The notes below the pieces were generated by a model. The model saw only the letters and a list, made by a program, of their open reading frames with translations, did no database searches and was not told where the DNA came from. A program made the position numbers and the translations under genes. A stretch of DNA of 20,458 bases. Source: Actinomycetes bacterium (GTDB lineage Bacteria > Actinomycetota > Acidimicrobiia > Acidimicrobiales > RAAP-2). This document shows, piece by piece, positions 6,992-13,992 of the stretch; within the stretch, counting starts at the first letter, position 1, and each line of letters opens with the position of its first letter. The DNA is taken from positions 1-20,458 of the forward strand of contig JAJYPU010000018.1 in the NCBI GenBank assembly GCA_021795095.1. Reading direction: 5' to 3'.

Positions 6992-8575
6992 ATGGCCTTA
7001 CAGACCGACGTGACAAGGGAAGGACAACGCGACGTGTCCACCGGCGCACACCTGATTGACCCGATTGCGGTGGCGATCCGCACCCGACGCCCCGAGGATC
7101 CGCCGAGCGGGCGCTTCAACGAGACGGACCCGTCGCCCGGCCTCGACGTGGCGCGCAACCCTCTCGTGGCGAAGATTCTCCATGACCGCAAGTTCCAGTT
7201 CCTCATGATCCTGCCGAACCAGATCATCTTCTGGCTCGTCATCGGGATTGGCCTGCTCGGCACGGTCGTGCCGGGTCTTAACTTTGCCACGGCGATCACG
7301 TGGTACCTCTGGTTCGCGTTGGTCTTCGTGATGATGGTCGTCGTCGGTCGCGCGTGGTGCGCGATGTGCCCCTTCGGTGGGTTCGGCGAGTGGGTCCAGC
7401 GCCACACGTTCTGGCGGCGCAAGAACAGCAGCATCGGGCTCGGTCTCAAGATGCCCGAGAAAGTAGCGCAATACGGGTTCTTGCTGTCGGTCGCTGCCTT
7501 CTTGCTGCTCACGTGGATCGAGGAGTTCTTCAACATCGCCGGTCCGGGCAACCCGGCGTCGACGAGCTTCATGGTGCTCGGCATCGTCGGCAGCGCCCTG
7601 TTGTTCTTCCTGCTCTTCGAGCGCCGCACCTTCTGTCGCTACGTCTGCCCCCTGACGGCGTTGATTGGAACGGTCGGCACGATGGGTTCGGTCGCGGGTT
7701 TTCGTACGCGCGACCGCGAAGTCTGCCAATCCTGTGAGACCAAGGACTGCATGCGCGGCGACGCCGACGGCTACGGCTGCCCGTGGTACACGTGGCCGGG
7801 CAGCTCGGACTCGAACTCGGCCTGCGGACTGTGCACCGAGTGCTACAAGGCCTGCCCGAGTGACAACATCGGACTCTTCGTCCAAAAGCCGCTGACGTCG
7901 GTCGTCGCGCCCTCGCGTCGTCGCGCCGATGTCGCCTGGTCGATCGCACTGCTCTTCGGTCTCGTCGTCTACCAGCAACTGAACGCGTTGACGGTCTTCG
8001 CCAACTTCGACACCTGGCTGAACAACCACACGTTCTTCCCGCACTACCCCGACCCGATCAGCTACCTCGGCATCATCGTGGCGGTCGCAGCCGTGATGGC
8101 GGGCTTCGCGTGGGTGTTCAAGCAGGGCTTCGCGCGGGCCGACTACACGCCCGCCGTGAGTGGGCGCTCTTTCGTCGACCGCACCAGCACCTTCAGGTCG
8201 TACTTCTTGCCGCTGATGTATGGCATCATCCCGGTCGTCGGCGCCGACTACTTCGCCCGCCAGCTGCCGAAGTTCTTCCAGCACGTGCCGCGCGTCCCCG
8301 TCGCGATCGGGCACCTGTTCGGCTTCGGCTCGACGCACTCCTCGCTCTACAACGCCTCGCTCATCTCGTCCAACGCCGGCATCATCGCCGTGCAGGTGGG
8401 CGTGATGGCGGCCGGCACGCTCGCCGCAATGTGGACGAGTTGGCGAATCGCCGGGCGCGACCTCGCACCCGTCGGGGGCAACAAGCGCGCCGTCCAGATC
8501 AGTGCGGCCAGCTTCGCATTGGCCCTGGGCGTCGTGACCGCCGTGCTGTACATCCTCATGAACGCCGCGGACTAG
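6992..8575 (+). CDS. NapH/NosR-type membrane-bound 4Fe-4S polyferredoxin
   Basis: A 527-residue integral membrane electron-transfer protein. The family signature CxxCP/CxxxCP pair is present as GRAWCAMCPFGG (C123, C126) and RRTFCRYVCP (C215, C219) at the ends of transmembrane helices. Two soluble cysteine clusters follow: C245, C248, C253, C263 and a ferredoxin-type C278, C281, C284, C288, P289. Four hydrophobic segments lie before the cysteine clusters and about five after, near 313-330, 355-375, 403-420, 460-482 and 500-523. That C-terminal membrane half is longer than in NapH or CcoG, and the N-terminal FMN domain of NosR/NirI is missing. ATG 6992 follows a GAGGGGGG ribosome-binding site. 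Family assignment is firm; electron donor and acceptor are inferred from the next gene. Confidence 0.88.
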   Translation: MALQTDVTREGQRDVSTGAHLIDPIAVAIRTRRPEDPPSGRFNETDPSPGLDVARNPLVAKILHDRKFQFLMILPNQIIFWLVIGIGLLGTVVPGLNFATAITWYLWFALVFVMMVVVGRAWCAMCPFGGFGEWVQRHTFWRRKNSSIGLGLKMPEKVAQYGFLLSVAAFLLLTWIEEFFNIAGPGNPASTSFMVLGIVGSALLFFLLFERRTFCRYVCPLTALIGTVGTMGSVAGFRTRDREVCQSCETKDCMRGDADGYGCPWYTWPGSSDSNSACGLCTECYKACPSDNIGLFVQKPLTSVVAPSRRRADVAWSIALLFGLVVYQQLNALTVFANFDTWLNNHTFFPHYPDPISYLGIIVAVAAVMAGFAWVFKQGFARADYTPAVSGRSFVDRTSTFRSYFLPLMYGIIPVVGADYFARQLPKFFQHVPRVPVAIGHLFGFGSTHSSLYNASLISSNAGIIAVQVGVMAAGTLAAMWTSWRIAGRDLAPVGGNKRAVQISAASFALALGVVTAVLYILMNAAD

Positions 8576-8584
8576 GGAGACACG

Positions 8585-10786
8585 ATGACCGCCACCATTT
8601 CCACCACTGAGACGCGCGCCGAGCGCCACGTCACCGTCTTCGTCGACCGCTGCGCCGGTTGCCAGGAGTGCGTCATCCGCTGTCCCGCCGGGGCACTCTC
8701 GATGGAGCCAGTCACCTGGACCGCCATCGCGAATGACGCCGCGTGCGTGGGCTGTCGCCAGTGCGAGCGTACGTGCCCCTTCTCGGCGATCACGGTCGAG
8801 GGGCCGCTCGCCGTCTCGGAGCGCTACGACCCGCCGATCCACCAGCCTGTCGAGTTACGCGGCAACGTCGAGGAGACCCGTCGTGGTTACGACACCTGGG
8901 AGGAGGCGATCGCCGAGGCGAACCGCTGCCTCGCGTGCCCCGACCCCACCTGCATGCGCGGCTGCCCCGCGCACAACGACATCCCCCAGTTCGTCGCCGC
9001 CGTGCGTGACCACGACCTCGAGCGGGCCCACGCGATCCTGCGTTGCACGACCGTGATCCCCGACATCTGCAGCCGCGTGTGCAATCAGGCCGCGCAGTGT
9101 GAGGGTGCGTGCACGTGGTCCCTCGCCGGCGGGGTGCCCGTCGCGATCGGCCGGCTTGAGCGGTTCATCGCCGATCACGCCCCGGTCCCCGCACCCACGC
9201 TCACGAGGTCCGAGGACCCGATCTCGGTTGGCGTCATCGGTTCGGGTCCCGCCGGTATCGGAGCCGCCTGGGACCTCATCGAGGCTGGCGCGTCGGTCAC
9301 CGTCTACGAGAAGGACGACACCGCCGGCGGGCTGCCCGTCTGGGGTATGCCCGACTTCACCTTGCCCGACGACGTGGCGGCCCGTCCGTGGCGCCAGTTG
9401 GTCGAGGCGGGTGTCGATTTGCGGCTCAACACCCCGATTCCGGCCGACTCCATCGATCAACTGCTGACGGTGCACGACGCGGTCGTCGTCGCCCACGGGG
9501 CGGGTATACCGATCCGCCTGCCGGTGCCCGGCGCGGACCTCGAGGGGGTCGTGGACGCCACGATGTTCTTGAAGGCCGCCAAGGCCGCCATGATGCCAGG
9601 CGGTGACGCTGTGGGACTGCGCGCCGAACTTGGCGTCGGTGAGCGGCGCGGCGCGCGGGTCCTCGTGCTCGGCGCGGGCAACACCGCGATGGACGTGGCG
9701 CGCATGGCGCGTCGCCTCGGTCTCGAGGCCACCTGTGTGGACTGGCTCGACGAACGCTTCGCGCTGGCTCGGCCCGACGAGCTCTCCGAGGCGCGTCACG
9801 AGGGCGTCGAGGTGCGCTTCTTGCGCACGCTCACCGCGCTCGAGGGCGACGGTCGCGTGCAGCGGGCCCAGCTCGCCCACACGGTTCAGCCCGATCGCGC
9901 GAAGCAGCCGACGGTGTTGAAGTCCGTCCCCGACGTCCTCGACGTGGACCTTGTGGTGATGGCCATGGGGTACCGGCTCGACGCATCCTTCCGCGAGGTC
10001 CTGCCCTCACTGCCGGTCACGAAGCGCCACGTCGGCCTCGCGCACGGTCGTTGGACGGCTTCGGGGATCTTGAAGAACCCCGCCTCGGCCTACAACCACC
10101 ACAGTCCGGTCGGTTCGCTCGCGCTTGACCGAGAAGTCGGCCTGTGGGCCGCGACCCTGCCCCAGCGCGACCGCGTCTGGGTCGCCGGCGACGCACTCAC
10201 CGGTCCGGCGACGGTGGTCGAGGCGATGGCCCAGGGTCGGCGCGCGGCGCGCTCGATCCTTGACTCGCACCCGGCCCGGCCGGACCGCTCCGCGGATTTC
10301 CGCGCCGACCACCAGCCCCGCATCCTGATCGCCTACGCGTCCGCGGGTGGAACGACCGCTGCGCTCGGTCAGGCGATCGCCGATGGCCTCGGGCTCGCGG
10401 GGGCGCGCGTCAGCGTGAAGCCCGTGGGCCAGGTGGGGGCGAAGGACCTCGCAGCCGCCGACGCGATCGTGCTCGGTACGTGGGTCGAGGGTCTCGTCGT
10501 GGCCAAGGTCCGTCCGGCCAAGGCAATGCGCGACTGGCTGGCGTCGACGCCGAACCTCGGGGCCAAGCCCGTGGCGACGTTCTGCACCTTCGCGGTAAAC
10601 CCGCGTGGTGCGAGTGACGAGTTGGGCGAGCTCGTGGCCCGCGCGGGCGGCACGGTCGTGACGTCGGAGGTCTTCGGGCCCCACGACCGTGGCGACGGCG
10701 CCCGGCTGCACCCAACCAAGCCCGAGGCCTTCGCGAACCGAATCGCGGCGCGGGTCATCACGAGAGTGGCGGCGGTGGTCGCCTGA
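8585..10786 (+). CDS. ferredoxin / GltD-like NAD(P)H flavoprotein / flavodoxin fusion oxidoreductase
   Basis: A 733-residue soluble protein with three modules. Residues 15-72 are a two-cluster ferredoxin (C23, C26, C29, C33 and C54, C57, C60, C64). Residues 100-565 are a GltD/NfnB-like domain: Fe-S cysteines C115, C118, C123, C127 and C162, C166, C172, C176, the FAD site GVIGSGPAGIGAA at 216-228, the NAD(P)H site VLVLGAGNTAMDVA at 359-372 and the second FAD motif WVAGDALTGPATVVEAM. Residues 579-733 resemble a flavodoxin, starting ILIAYASAGGTTAALG with an FMN phosphate loop. It starts 9 bp after the polyferredoxin gene with AGGGAG overlapping the stop. It probably moves electrons between NAD(P)H, ferredoxin clusters and FMN for the membrane partner. 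Direction and acceptor are unknown. Confidence 0.88.
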   Translation: MTATISTTETRAERHVTVFVDRCAGCQECVIRCPAGALSMEPVTWTAIANDAACVGCRQCERTCPFSAITVEGPLAVSERYDPPIHQPVELRGNVEETRRGYDTWEEAIAEANRCLACPDPTCMRGCPAHNDIPQFVAAVRDHDLERAHAILRCTTVIPDICSRVCNQAAQCEGACTWSLAGGVPVAIGRLERFIADHAPVPAPTLTRSEDPISVGVIGSGPAGIGAAWDLIEAGASVTVYEKDDTAGGLPVWGMPDFTLPDDVAARPWRQLVEAGVDLRLNTPIPADSIDQLLTVHDAVVVAHGAGIPIRLPVPGADLEGVVDATMFLKAAKAAMMPGGDAVGLRAELGVGERRGARVLVLGAGNTAMDVARMARRLGLEATCVDWLDERFALARPDELSEARHEGVEVRFLRTLTALEGDGRVQRAQLAHTVQPDRAKQPTVLKSVPDVLDVDLVVMAMGYRLDASFREVLPSLPVTKRHVGLAHGRWTASGILKNPASAYNHHSPVGSLALDREVGLWAATLPQRDRVWVAGDALTGPATVVEAMAQGRRAARSILDSHPARPDRSADFRADHQPRILIAYASAGGTTAALGQAIADGLGLAGARVSVKPVGQVGAKDLAAADAIVLGTWVEGLVVAKVRPAKAMRDWLASTPNLGAKPVATFCTFAVNPRGASDELGELVARAGGTVVTSEVFGPHDRGDGARLHPTKPEAFANRIAARVITRVAAVVA

Positions 10787-10825
10787 AGTGTAGGGGCCCG
10801 TCGCCGACGGGCCCCTACACTTCAG
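10783..10825. terminator. bidirectional terminator, 43-bp perfect palindrome
   Basis: Two 21-base arms are exactly complementary around a single central base at 10804, so the RNA forms a very stable GC-rich hairpin with a small loop. It begins inside the stop codon of the fusion oxidoreductase and is followed by TTT on the plus strand. It lies 17 bp beyond the end of the convergent Rrf2 gene, so it should stop both transcripts. Confidence 0.85.
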
Positions 10826-10841
10826 TTTGCATCGTCGCTCG

Positions 10842-11762
10842 TCACTCGCTTTCGAGTGCGCGCGCGAGGCGGCGCAGGAACGAGCGCACGGTGGAGCGCG
10901 CGAGGCGCACCATGACGGCGTCGTCGAGGGCGTGGCCGGCCCGCCCGAGGGGCGGCCGGTAGCGCCCGACGATAGTCAGTTCGCTGCGTTCGGGGTCGAG
11001 TTCGGCGACCTGGAGCGTGCCGACGAGGCGCGGGAAGAGGCCCGAGGGCCCGGTCGCCTCCCATCGGATGGCGATGGCCACGCCCTCACTGGTCTCGACG
11101 GGCTCGCCGAGGCGCACGGCGACGGTCTTGGCGAGCCAGCCCGCGGCACCGGGACCGACGCGCACGAGGATCGCCTCGGCGTCGTCGCGCGCGGCGTCGA
11201 GGTGGGGGATCAGCCACGCACCGCCGCTGGTCATCCGTTCGGTGATCCGCGCGACCGGCCGCTCGACGTGCACGGTGTCGCTCACCTCCACGGTGTCGGC
11301 CGCGTTGTGGCGGTGACCGATGACGTGGTACTCGCCTGCGGTGATCGCGCGGTCGCGCTCGAGCAGGGTCGCGAGTGTCGTCGAGGCCAATTCGGCGCGC
11401 ATCGCCGCAGTGGCGGCGCTCCATGTCTCGTGGATCGGGCACACCGTGTCCCACTGGCAGGGATCCTCCCCGAGCACGCAAGTGTCCGACTCGAGGGGCC
11501 CCTCACCGGCCTCGACGATCTCGAGCAACGTGATCTCGGCCGGCGGGCGCGTCAGGCGGTAGCCGCCGTTGGCGCCGAAGAACGAGGTGGCAATCCCGGC
11601 CTGGACGAGGTCACCGAGGATCTGAGAGACGAACGTGCGCGGCACGCCCATCTCGACGGACACCTGGCGCAGCTTCGTTGGCGCCGGCGCGTCGAAACCG
11701 CTCGCGAGACACAGGGCCGAACGCACCACGTAGTCGCCCCGCTTGGAGAGTTTCAACTTCAT
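10842..11762 (-). CDS. Rrf2-family regulator with C-terminal SRPBCC-like domain
   Basis: A 306-residue protein, about twice the length of an ordinary Rrf2 regulator. Residues 1-140 form the winged helix: KLSKRGDYVVRSALCLA, the recognition region VPRTFVSQILGDLVQAGI and the wing GANGGYRLTRP. Three cysteines, C95, C102 and C108 (C-x6-C-x5-C), sit where IscR and NsrR bind Fe-S clusters, so redox, NO or cluster-status sensing is likely. Residues about 165-306 alternate strands and a long C-terminal helix in the manner of SRPBCC/START-like hydrophobic-ligand domains; this second assignment is weaker. TAACCT-N6-ATG suggests a leaderless transcript. Position convergent to the redox operon suggests that operon as target. 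Confidence 0.85.
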   Translation of the reverse strand: MKLKLSKRGDYVVRSALCLASGFDAPAPTKLRQVSVEMGVPRTFVSQILGDLVQAGIATSFFGANGGYRLTRPPAEITLLEIVEAGEGPLESDTCVLGEDPCQWDTVCPIHETWSAATAAMRAELASTTLATLLERDRAITAGEYHVIGHRHNAADTVEVSDTVHVERPVARITERMTSGGAWLIPHLDAARDDAEAILVRVGPGAAGWLAKTVAVRLGEPVETSEGVAIAIRWEATGPSGLFPRLVGTLQVAELDPERSELTIVGRYRPPLGRAGHALDDAVMVRLARSTVRSFLRRLARALESE

Positions 11763-11768
11763 TGGGCA

Positions 11769-11774
11769 AGGTTA
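11769..11774 (-). promoter_or_regulatory. -10 element (TAACCT) for leaderless rrf2 gene
   Basis: On the minus strand TAACCT is followed by six bases and the ATG at 11762, with no Shine-Dalgarno sequence. The spacing matches the same arrangement at dnaX, ccr and hbd. Confidence 0.5.
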
Positions 11775-11787
11775 TCGGCGCACCTGA

Positions 11788-11808
11788 CGTGTGGCGCGGG
11801 ACCACACG
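11788..11808. promoter_or_regulatory. 7-7-7 inverted repeat CGTGTGG/CCACACG upstream of rrf2
   Basis: Two perfect 7-bp arms flank a 7-bp GC-rich spacer. The element lies 26-46 bp upstream of the Rrf2 start, over the expected -35 region, which suits an autoregulatory operator. It is also 18 bp beyond the stop of the small membrane protein gene, so it could be that gene's hairpin terminator, although no T-run follows. Confidence 0.45.
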
Positions 11809-11825
11809 AGAGGCTGAGAATGATT

Positions 11826-12035
11826 TCAGCGCGGGGTGTTCGGGTCCTCGGCGGGCTCGCGCGGGCCGAGCACGTCGGCCAAGACGCGCTCCAGGTCCTC
11901 GCGTAGTTCGAGGTCGGCGCGGTTGGCCACGATCGTCGAGCGAACGGCGACCGCAAACGCCACGGCCATCGCCGCGATGGCGAGCATCGAGACGACGATG
12001 CCCACGGCCGCCACGAAACCGATCACCGAACCCAT
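11826..12035 (-). CDS. small single-pass membrane protein, unknown function
   Basis: A 69-residue product. Residues 3-30 form one strong hydrophobic helix (VIGFVAAVGIVVSMLAIAAM), followed by a basic residue and a charged, probably helical cytoplasmic tail rich in Glu, Leu and Arg. The ATG at 12035 follows GGAGAG. An upstream in-frame start would add an implausible Arg/His-rich extension. It lies between the Rrf2 gene and the divergent ccr gene and reads in the same direction as rrf2. I do not recognise a family. Confidence 0.6.
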   Translation of the reverse strand: MGSVIGFVAAVGIVVSMLAIAAMAVAFAVAVRSTIVANRADLELREDLERVLADVLGPREPAEDPNTPR

Positions 12036-12075
12036 CTCTCCATGCTCGGCCAGCACTACCGCGGGTGAAACCCGG

Positions 12076-12120
12076 ATTCCACGCCCGCAGTGCGCCAATT
12101 CCACGGGCGCGTGCGTGGAT
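12076..12120. promoter_or_regulatory. ATTCCACG repeats upstream of ccr
   Basis: ATTCCACG occurs at 12076-12083 and 12098-12105, exactly 22 bp apart or about two helical turns. An inverted CGTGGAT lies at 12114-12120. The spacing would place a regulator on one face of DNA upstream of the predicted ccr promoter. Confidence 0.4.
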
Positions 12121-12153
12121 CTACGGTGGCGACGCGGTGGCCCGAGGTCCAAC

Positions 12154-12159
12154 TATTGT
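12154..12159 (+). promoter_or_regulatory. -10 element (TATTGT) for leaderless ccr
   Basis: TATTGT is followed by six bases and the ccr ATG at 12166. No ribosome-binding site precedes that ATG, so the mRNA probably begins at the start codon. Confidence 0.5.
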
Positions 12160-12165
12160 CGGTCA

Positions 12166-13509
12166 ATGAGCGAGATTCTCGACGCGGTGCGCGGGGGCGC
12201 CGACCGGGCGGCCCTGGCTTCGACGCCGCTACCCGCAATGACCCGGGCCGTATTCGTACGGCGTGATGAGCAAGAGATGTTCGACGGCATGGCCTCGCGC
12301 GACAAGGACCCGCGGGCGAGCCTGCACGTGGACGAGGTCCCGCTGCCCGAGTACGCGCCCGACGAGGTGGTCATCGTCGTGATGGCCTCGTCGGTCAACT
12401 TCAACACGGTCTGGACGAGCATCTTCGAGCCGCTGTCGACCTTTGGCTTCCTCGACCGCCTCGGCAAGGAGTCCTACTGGGGCGCCCGTCACGCCCTCGA
12501 CTACCACGTCATCGGCTCGGACGCGTCGGGTGTGATCGTGCGGGTGGGGTCGGCCGTGCGCAACTGGAAGGTCGGCGACGAGGTGACGGTGCACTGCAAC
12601 TACGTCGATGACCAGGACCCCTCGAGCCACGACGACTCGATGCTCGGCGCGCACCAGCGCATCTGGGGTTTCGAGACGAACTTCGGGGGACTCGCCGACC
12701 TGTCCATCGTCAAGGCCAACCAGCTCATGCCCAAGCCCACGCACCTCACGTGGGAGGAGGCCGCAGTGAACGCGCTCACCAACTCCACCGCCTACCGCAT
12801 GCTGGTCTCGCGCAACGGCGCCCCAGTCACCCAGGGCGACAAGGTGCTGATCTGGGGCGCGTCGGGTGGGATCGGGTCCTTCGCGGTTCAGCACGTGCTC
12901 AACTCCGGCGCCACACCGATCGGGGTGGTCTCGAGCGTGGCCAAGGCGGCGACTCTGCGCGAGCTCGGCTGTCAGTACGTAATCAACCGCGCCGAGAAGG
13001 ACTACCGGTTCTGGAAGGACGAGCATACCCAGGACGAGTCCGAGTGGCGCCGTCTGGGCAAGGACATTCGCGCGCTCGTGGGCGAGGACCCCGACATCGT
13101 CTTCGAACACCCGGGTCGCTCCACTATGGGCGCGAGCGTCTTCGTCGCCAAGCGCGGCGGGACGATCGTGACCTGCGCGGCCACGACGGGGTACATGGTC
13201 GAGTACGACAACCGGCACCTGTGGATGCGGCTCAAGACCATCAAGGGCTCGCACTTCGCCAACTACCGCGAGGCGTGGGCCGCGAACCAGACGATCGTGG
13301 ACGGCCACGTCGTGCCGCCGCTCTCGGCGGTCTTTCCCCTCGAGCAGGCGAGCGAGGCGACCTACGAGATGCACCACAACCGCCACGAGGGCAAGGTCGG
13401 CATCCTCTGCGCGGCCACGCGCGAGGGGCTCGGGGTCACCAACCCCGAGCTGCGCGCCAAGGTGGGCGAGAATCGCCTCACTATCTTCCGACGACACGAC
13501 CAGGAGTAG
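12166..13509 (+). CDS. ccr: crotonyl-CoA carboxylase/reductase
   Basis: A 447-residue enzyme of the MDR family that reductively carboxylates crotonyl-CoA with CO2 and NADPH to ethylmalonyl-CoA, the defining step of the ethylmalonyl-CoA pathway. It has the NADPH-binding stretch VLIWGASGGIGSFAVQH (227-243) and the Ccr-specific segment EHPGRSTMGASVFVAKRGG. The four residues known to form the CO2 pocket in Kitasatospora Ccr (Asn, Phe, Glu, His) have counterparts at N80, F169, E170 and H363, so carboxylation rather than simple reduction is expected. The next gene starts two bases after its stop and uses AGGAG inside the end of ccr. Confidence 0.95.
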   Translation: MSEILDAVRGGADRAALASTPLPAMTRAVFVRRDEQEMFDGMASRDKDPRASLHVDEVPLPEYAPDEVVIVVMASSVNFNTVWTSIFEPLSTFGFLDRLGKESYWGARHALDYHVIGSDASGVIVRVGSAVRNWKVGDEVTVHCNYVDDQDPSSHDDSMLGAHQRIWGFETNFGGLADLSIVKANQLMPKPTHLTWEEAAVNALTNSTAYRMLVSRNGAPVTQGDKVLIWGASGGIGSFAVQHVLNSGATPIGVVSSVAKAATLRELGCQYVINRAEKDYRFWKDEHTQDESEWRRLGKDIRALVGEDPDIVFEHPGRSTMGASVFVAKRGGTIVTCAATTGYMVEYDNRHLWMRLKTIKGSHFANYREAWAANQTIVDGHVVPPLSAVFPLEQASEATYEMHHNRHEGKVGILCAATREGLGVTNPELRAKVGENRLTIFRRHDQE

Positions 13510-13511
13510 CC

Positions 13512-13931
13512 ATGGAATCGATGCTCACCGAGATAGACCACGTCGCAATCGCCGTCAACGACCTCGAGGCCGCGATCACCTGGTACGAGTCGACCTTCGC
13601 CGCGTCGGTCGTGCACCGCGAGGTCGTCGAGTCCGACGGGGTCGCCGAGGCGCTGATCCAGGTGGCCGACAGCTACGTCCAGCTCCTTACGCCCACGCGC
13701 GAGGACTCGCCGGTGGCGAAGTTCCTCGCCAAGCGGGGCGAGGGGCTGCACCACGTGGGCTATCGCGTGCGGGACTGCGCGCAGGCCCTCGAGGCGGTTC
13801 GCGCGGCCGGCGGCCGCCTGATCGACGCCGCGCCGCGGCCCGGCTCTCGGGGCACCACGGTCGCCTTCGTGCACCCGAGCGCCTCCTTTGGCACCCTGGT
13901 CGAGCTGGTCCAGGACGGCTCGGGCCACTGA
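13512..13931 (+). CDS. mce: ethylmalonyl-CoA/methylmalonyl-CoA epimerase
   Basis: A 139-residue vicinal-oxygen-chelate protein. Metal ligands are visible as H10 in IDHVAIAV, a histidine in [11 protein letters not shown] and the glutamate of LVELVQ near the C terminus. The enzyme interconverts 2R and 2S forms of methylmalonyl-CoA and also acts on ethylmalonyl-CoA. It lies directly between Ccr and the carboxylase genes and opposite Ecm, so both substrates are plausible. AGGAG at 13502-13506 is spaced for ATG 13512. A second in-frame ATG at 13521 is possible. Confidence 0.92.
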   Translation: MESMLTEIDHVAIAVNDLEAAITWYESTFAASVVHREVVESDGVAEALIQVADSYVQLLTPTREDSPVAKFLAKRGEGLHHVGYRVRDCAQALEAVRAAGGRLIDAAPRPGSRGTTVAFVHPSASFGTLVELVQDGSGH

Positions 13932-13962
13932 AATACCCTCGGTGCGGCCATCCTCTGATGGG

Positions 13963-13984
13963 ACCCACGCGGGGTGGGTAGCCT
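13963..13984 (+). promoter_or_regulatory. inverted repeat and -10-like element before pccB
   Basis: ACCCAC (13963-13968) and GTGGGT (13974-13979) form a perfect 6-bp inverted repeat. TAGCCT (13979-13984) overlaps it and stands eight bases before the pccB ATG, which has no clear ribosome-binding site. The repeat could be an operator over the promoter, or a weak hairpin after the epimerase gene. Confidence 0.35.
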
Positions 13985-13992
13985 TGCCAGCT

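Noticed and set aside
6998..8842. 614-codon open frame on the minus strand opposite the polyferredoxin gene
   Set aside because: It lies antisense to a gene with clear Fe-S and membrane motifs. Its product is a charged Arg/Asp/Glu/Gly/Val mixture typical of reverse-frame translation in GC-rich DNA.
8585..10786. simple glutamate synthase small subunit
   Set aside because: The central domain is GltD-like, but there is no GltB partner, and the N-terminal ferredoxin and C-terminal flavodoxin-like additions do not occur in GltD.
12229..13497. 422-codon open frame opposite ccr
   Set aside because: It is fully antisense to crotonyl-CoA carboxylase/reductase, has no recognisable motif and shows the composition of a GC-driven shadow frame.
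12750..13511. long upstream extension of the epimerase reading frame inside ccr
   Set aside because: The extension is out-of-frame ccr sequence. The true start at 13512 has a well-placed AGGAG.
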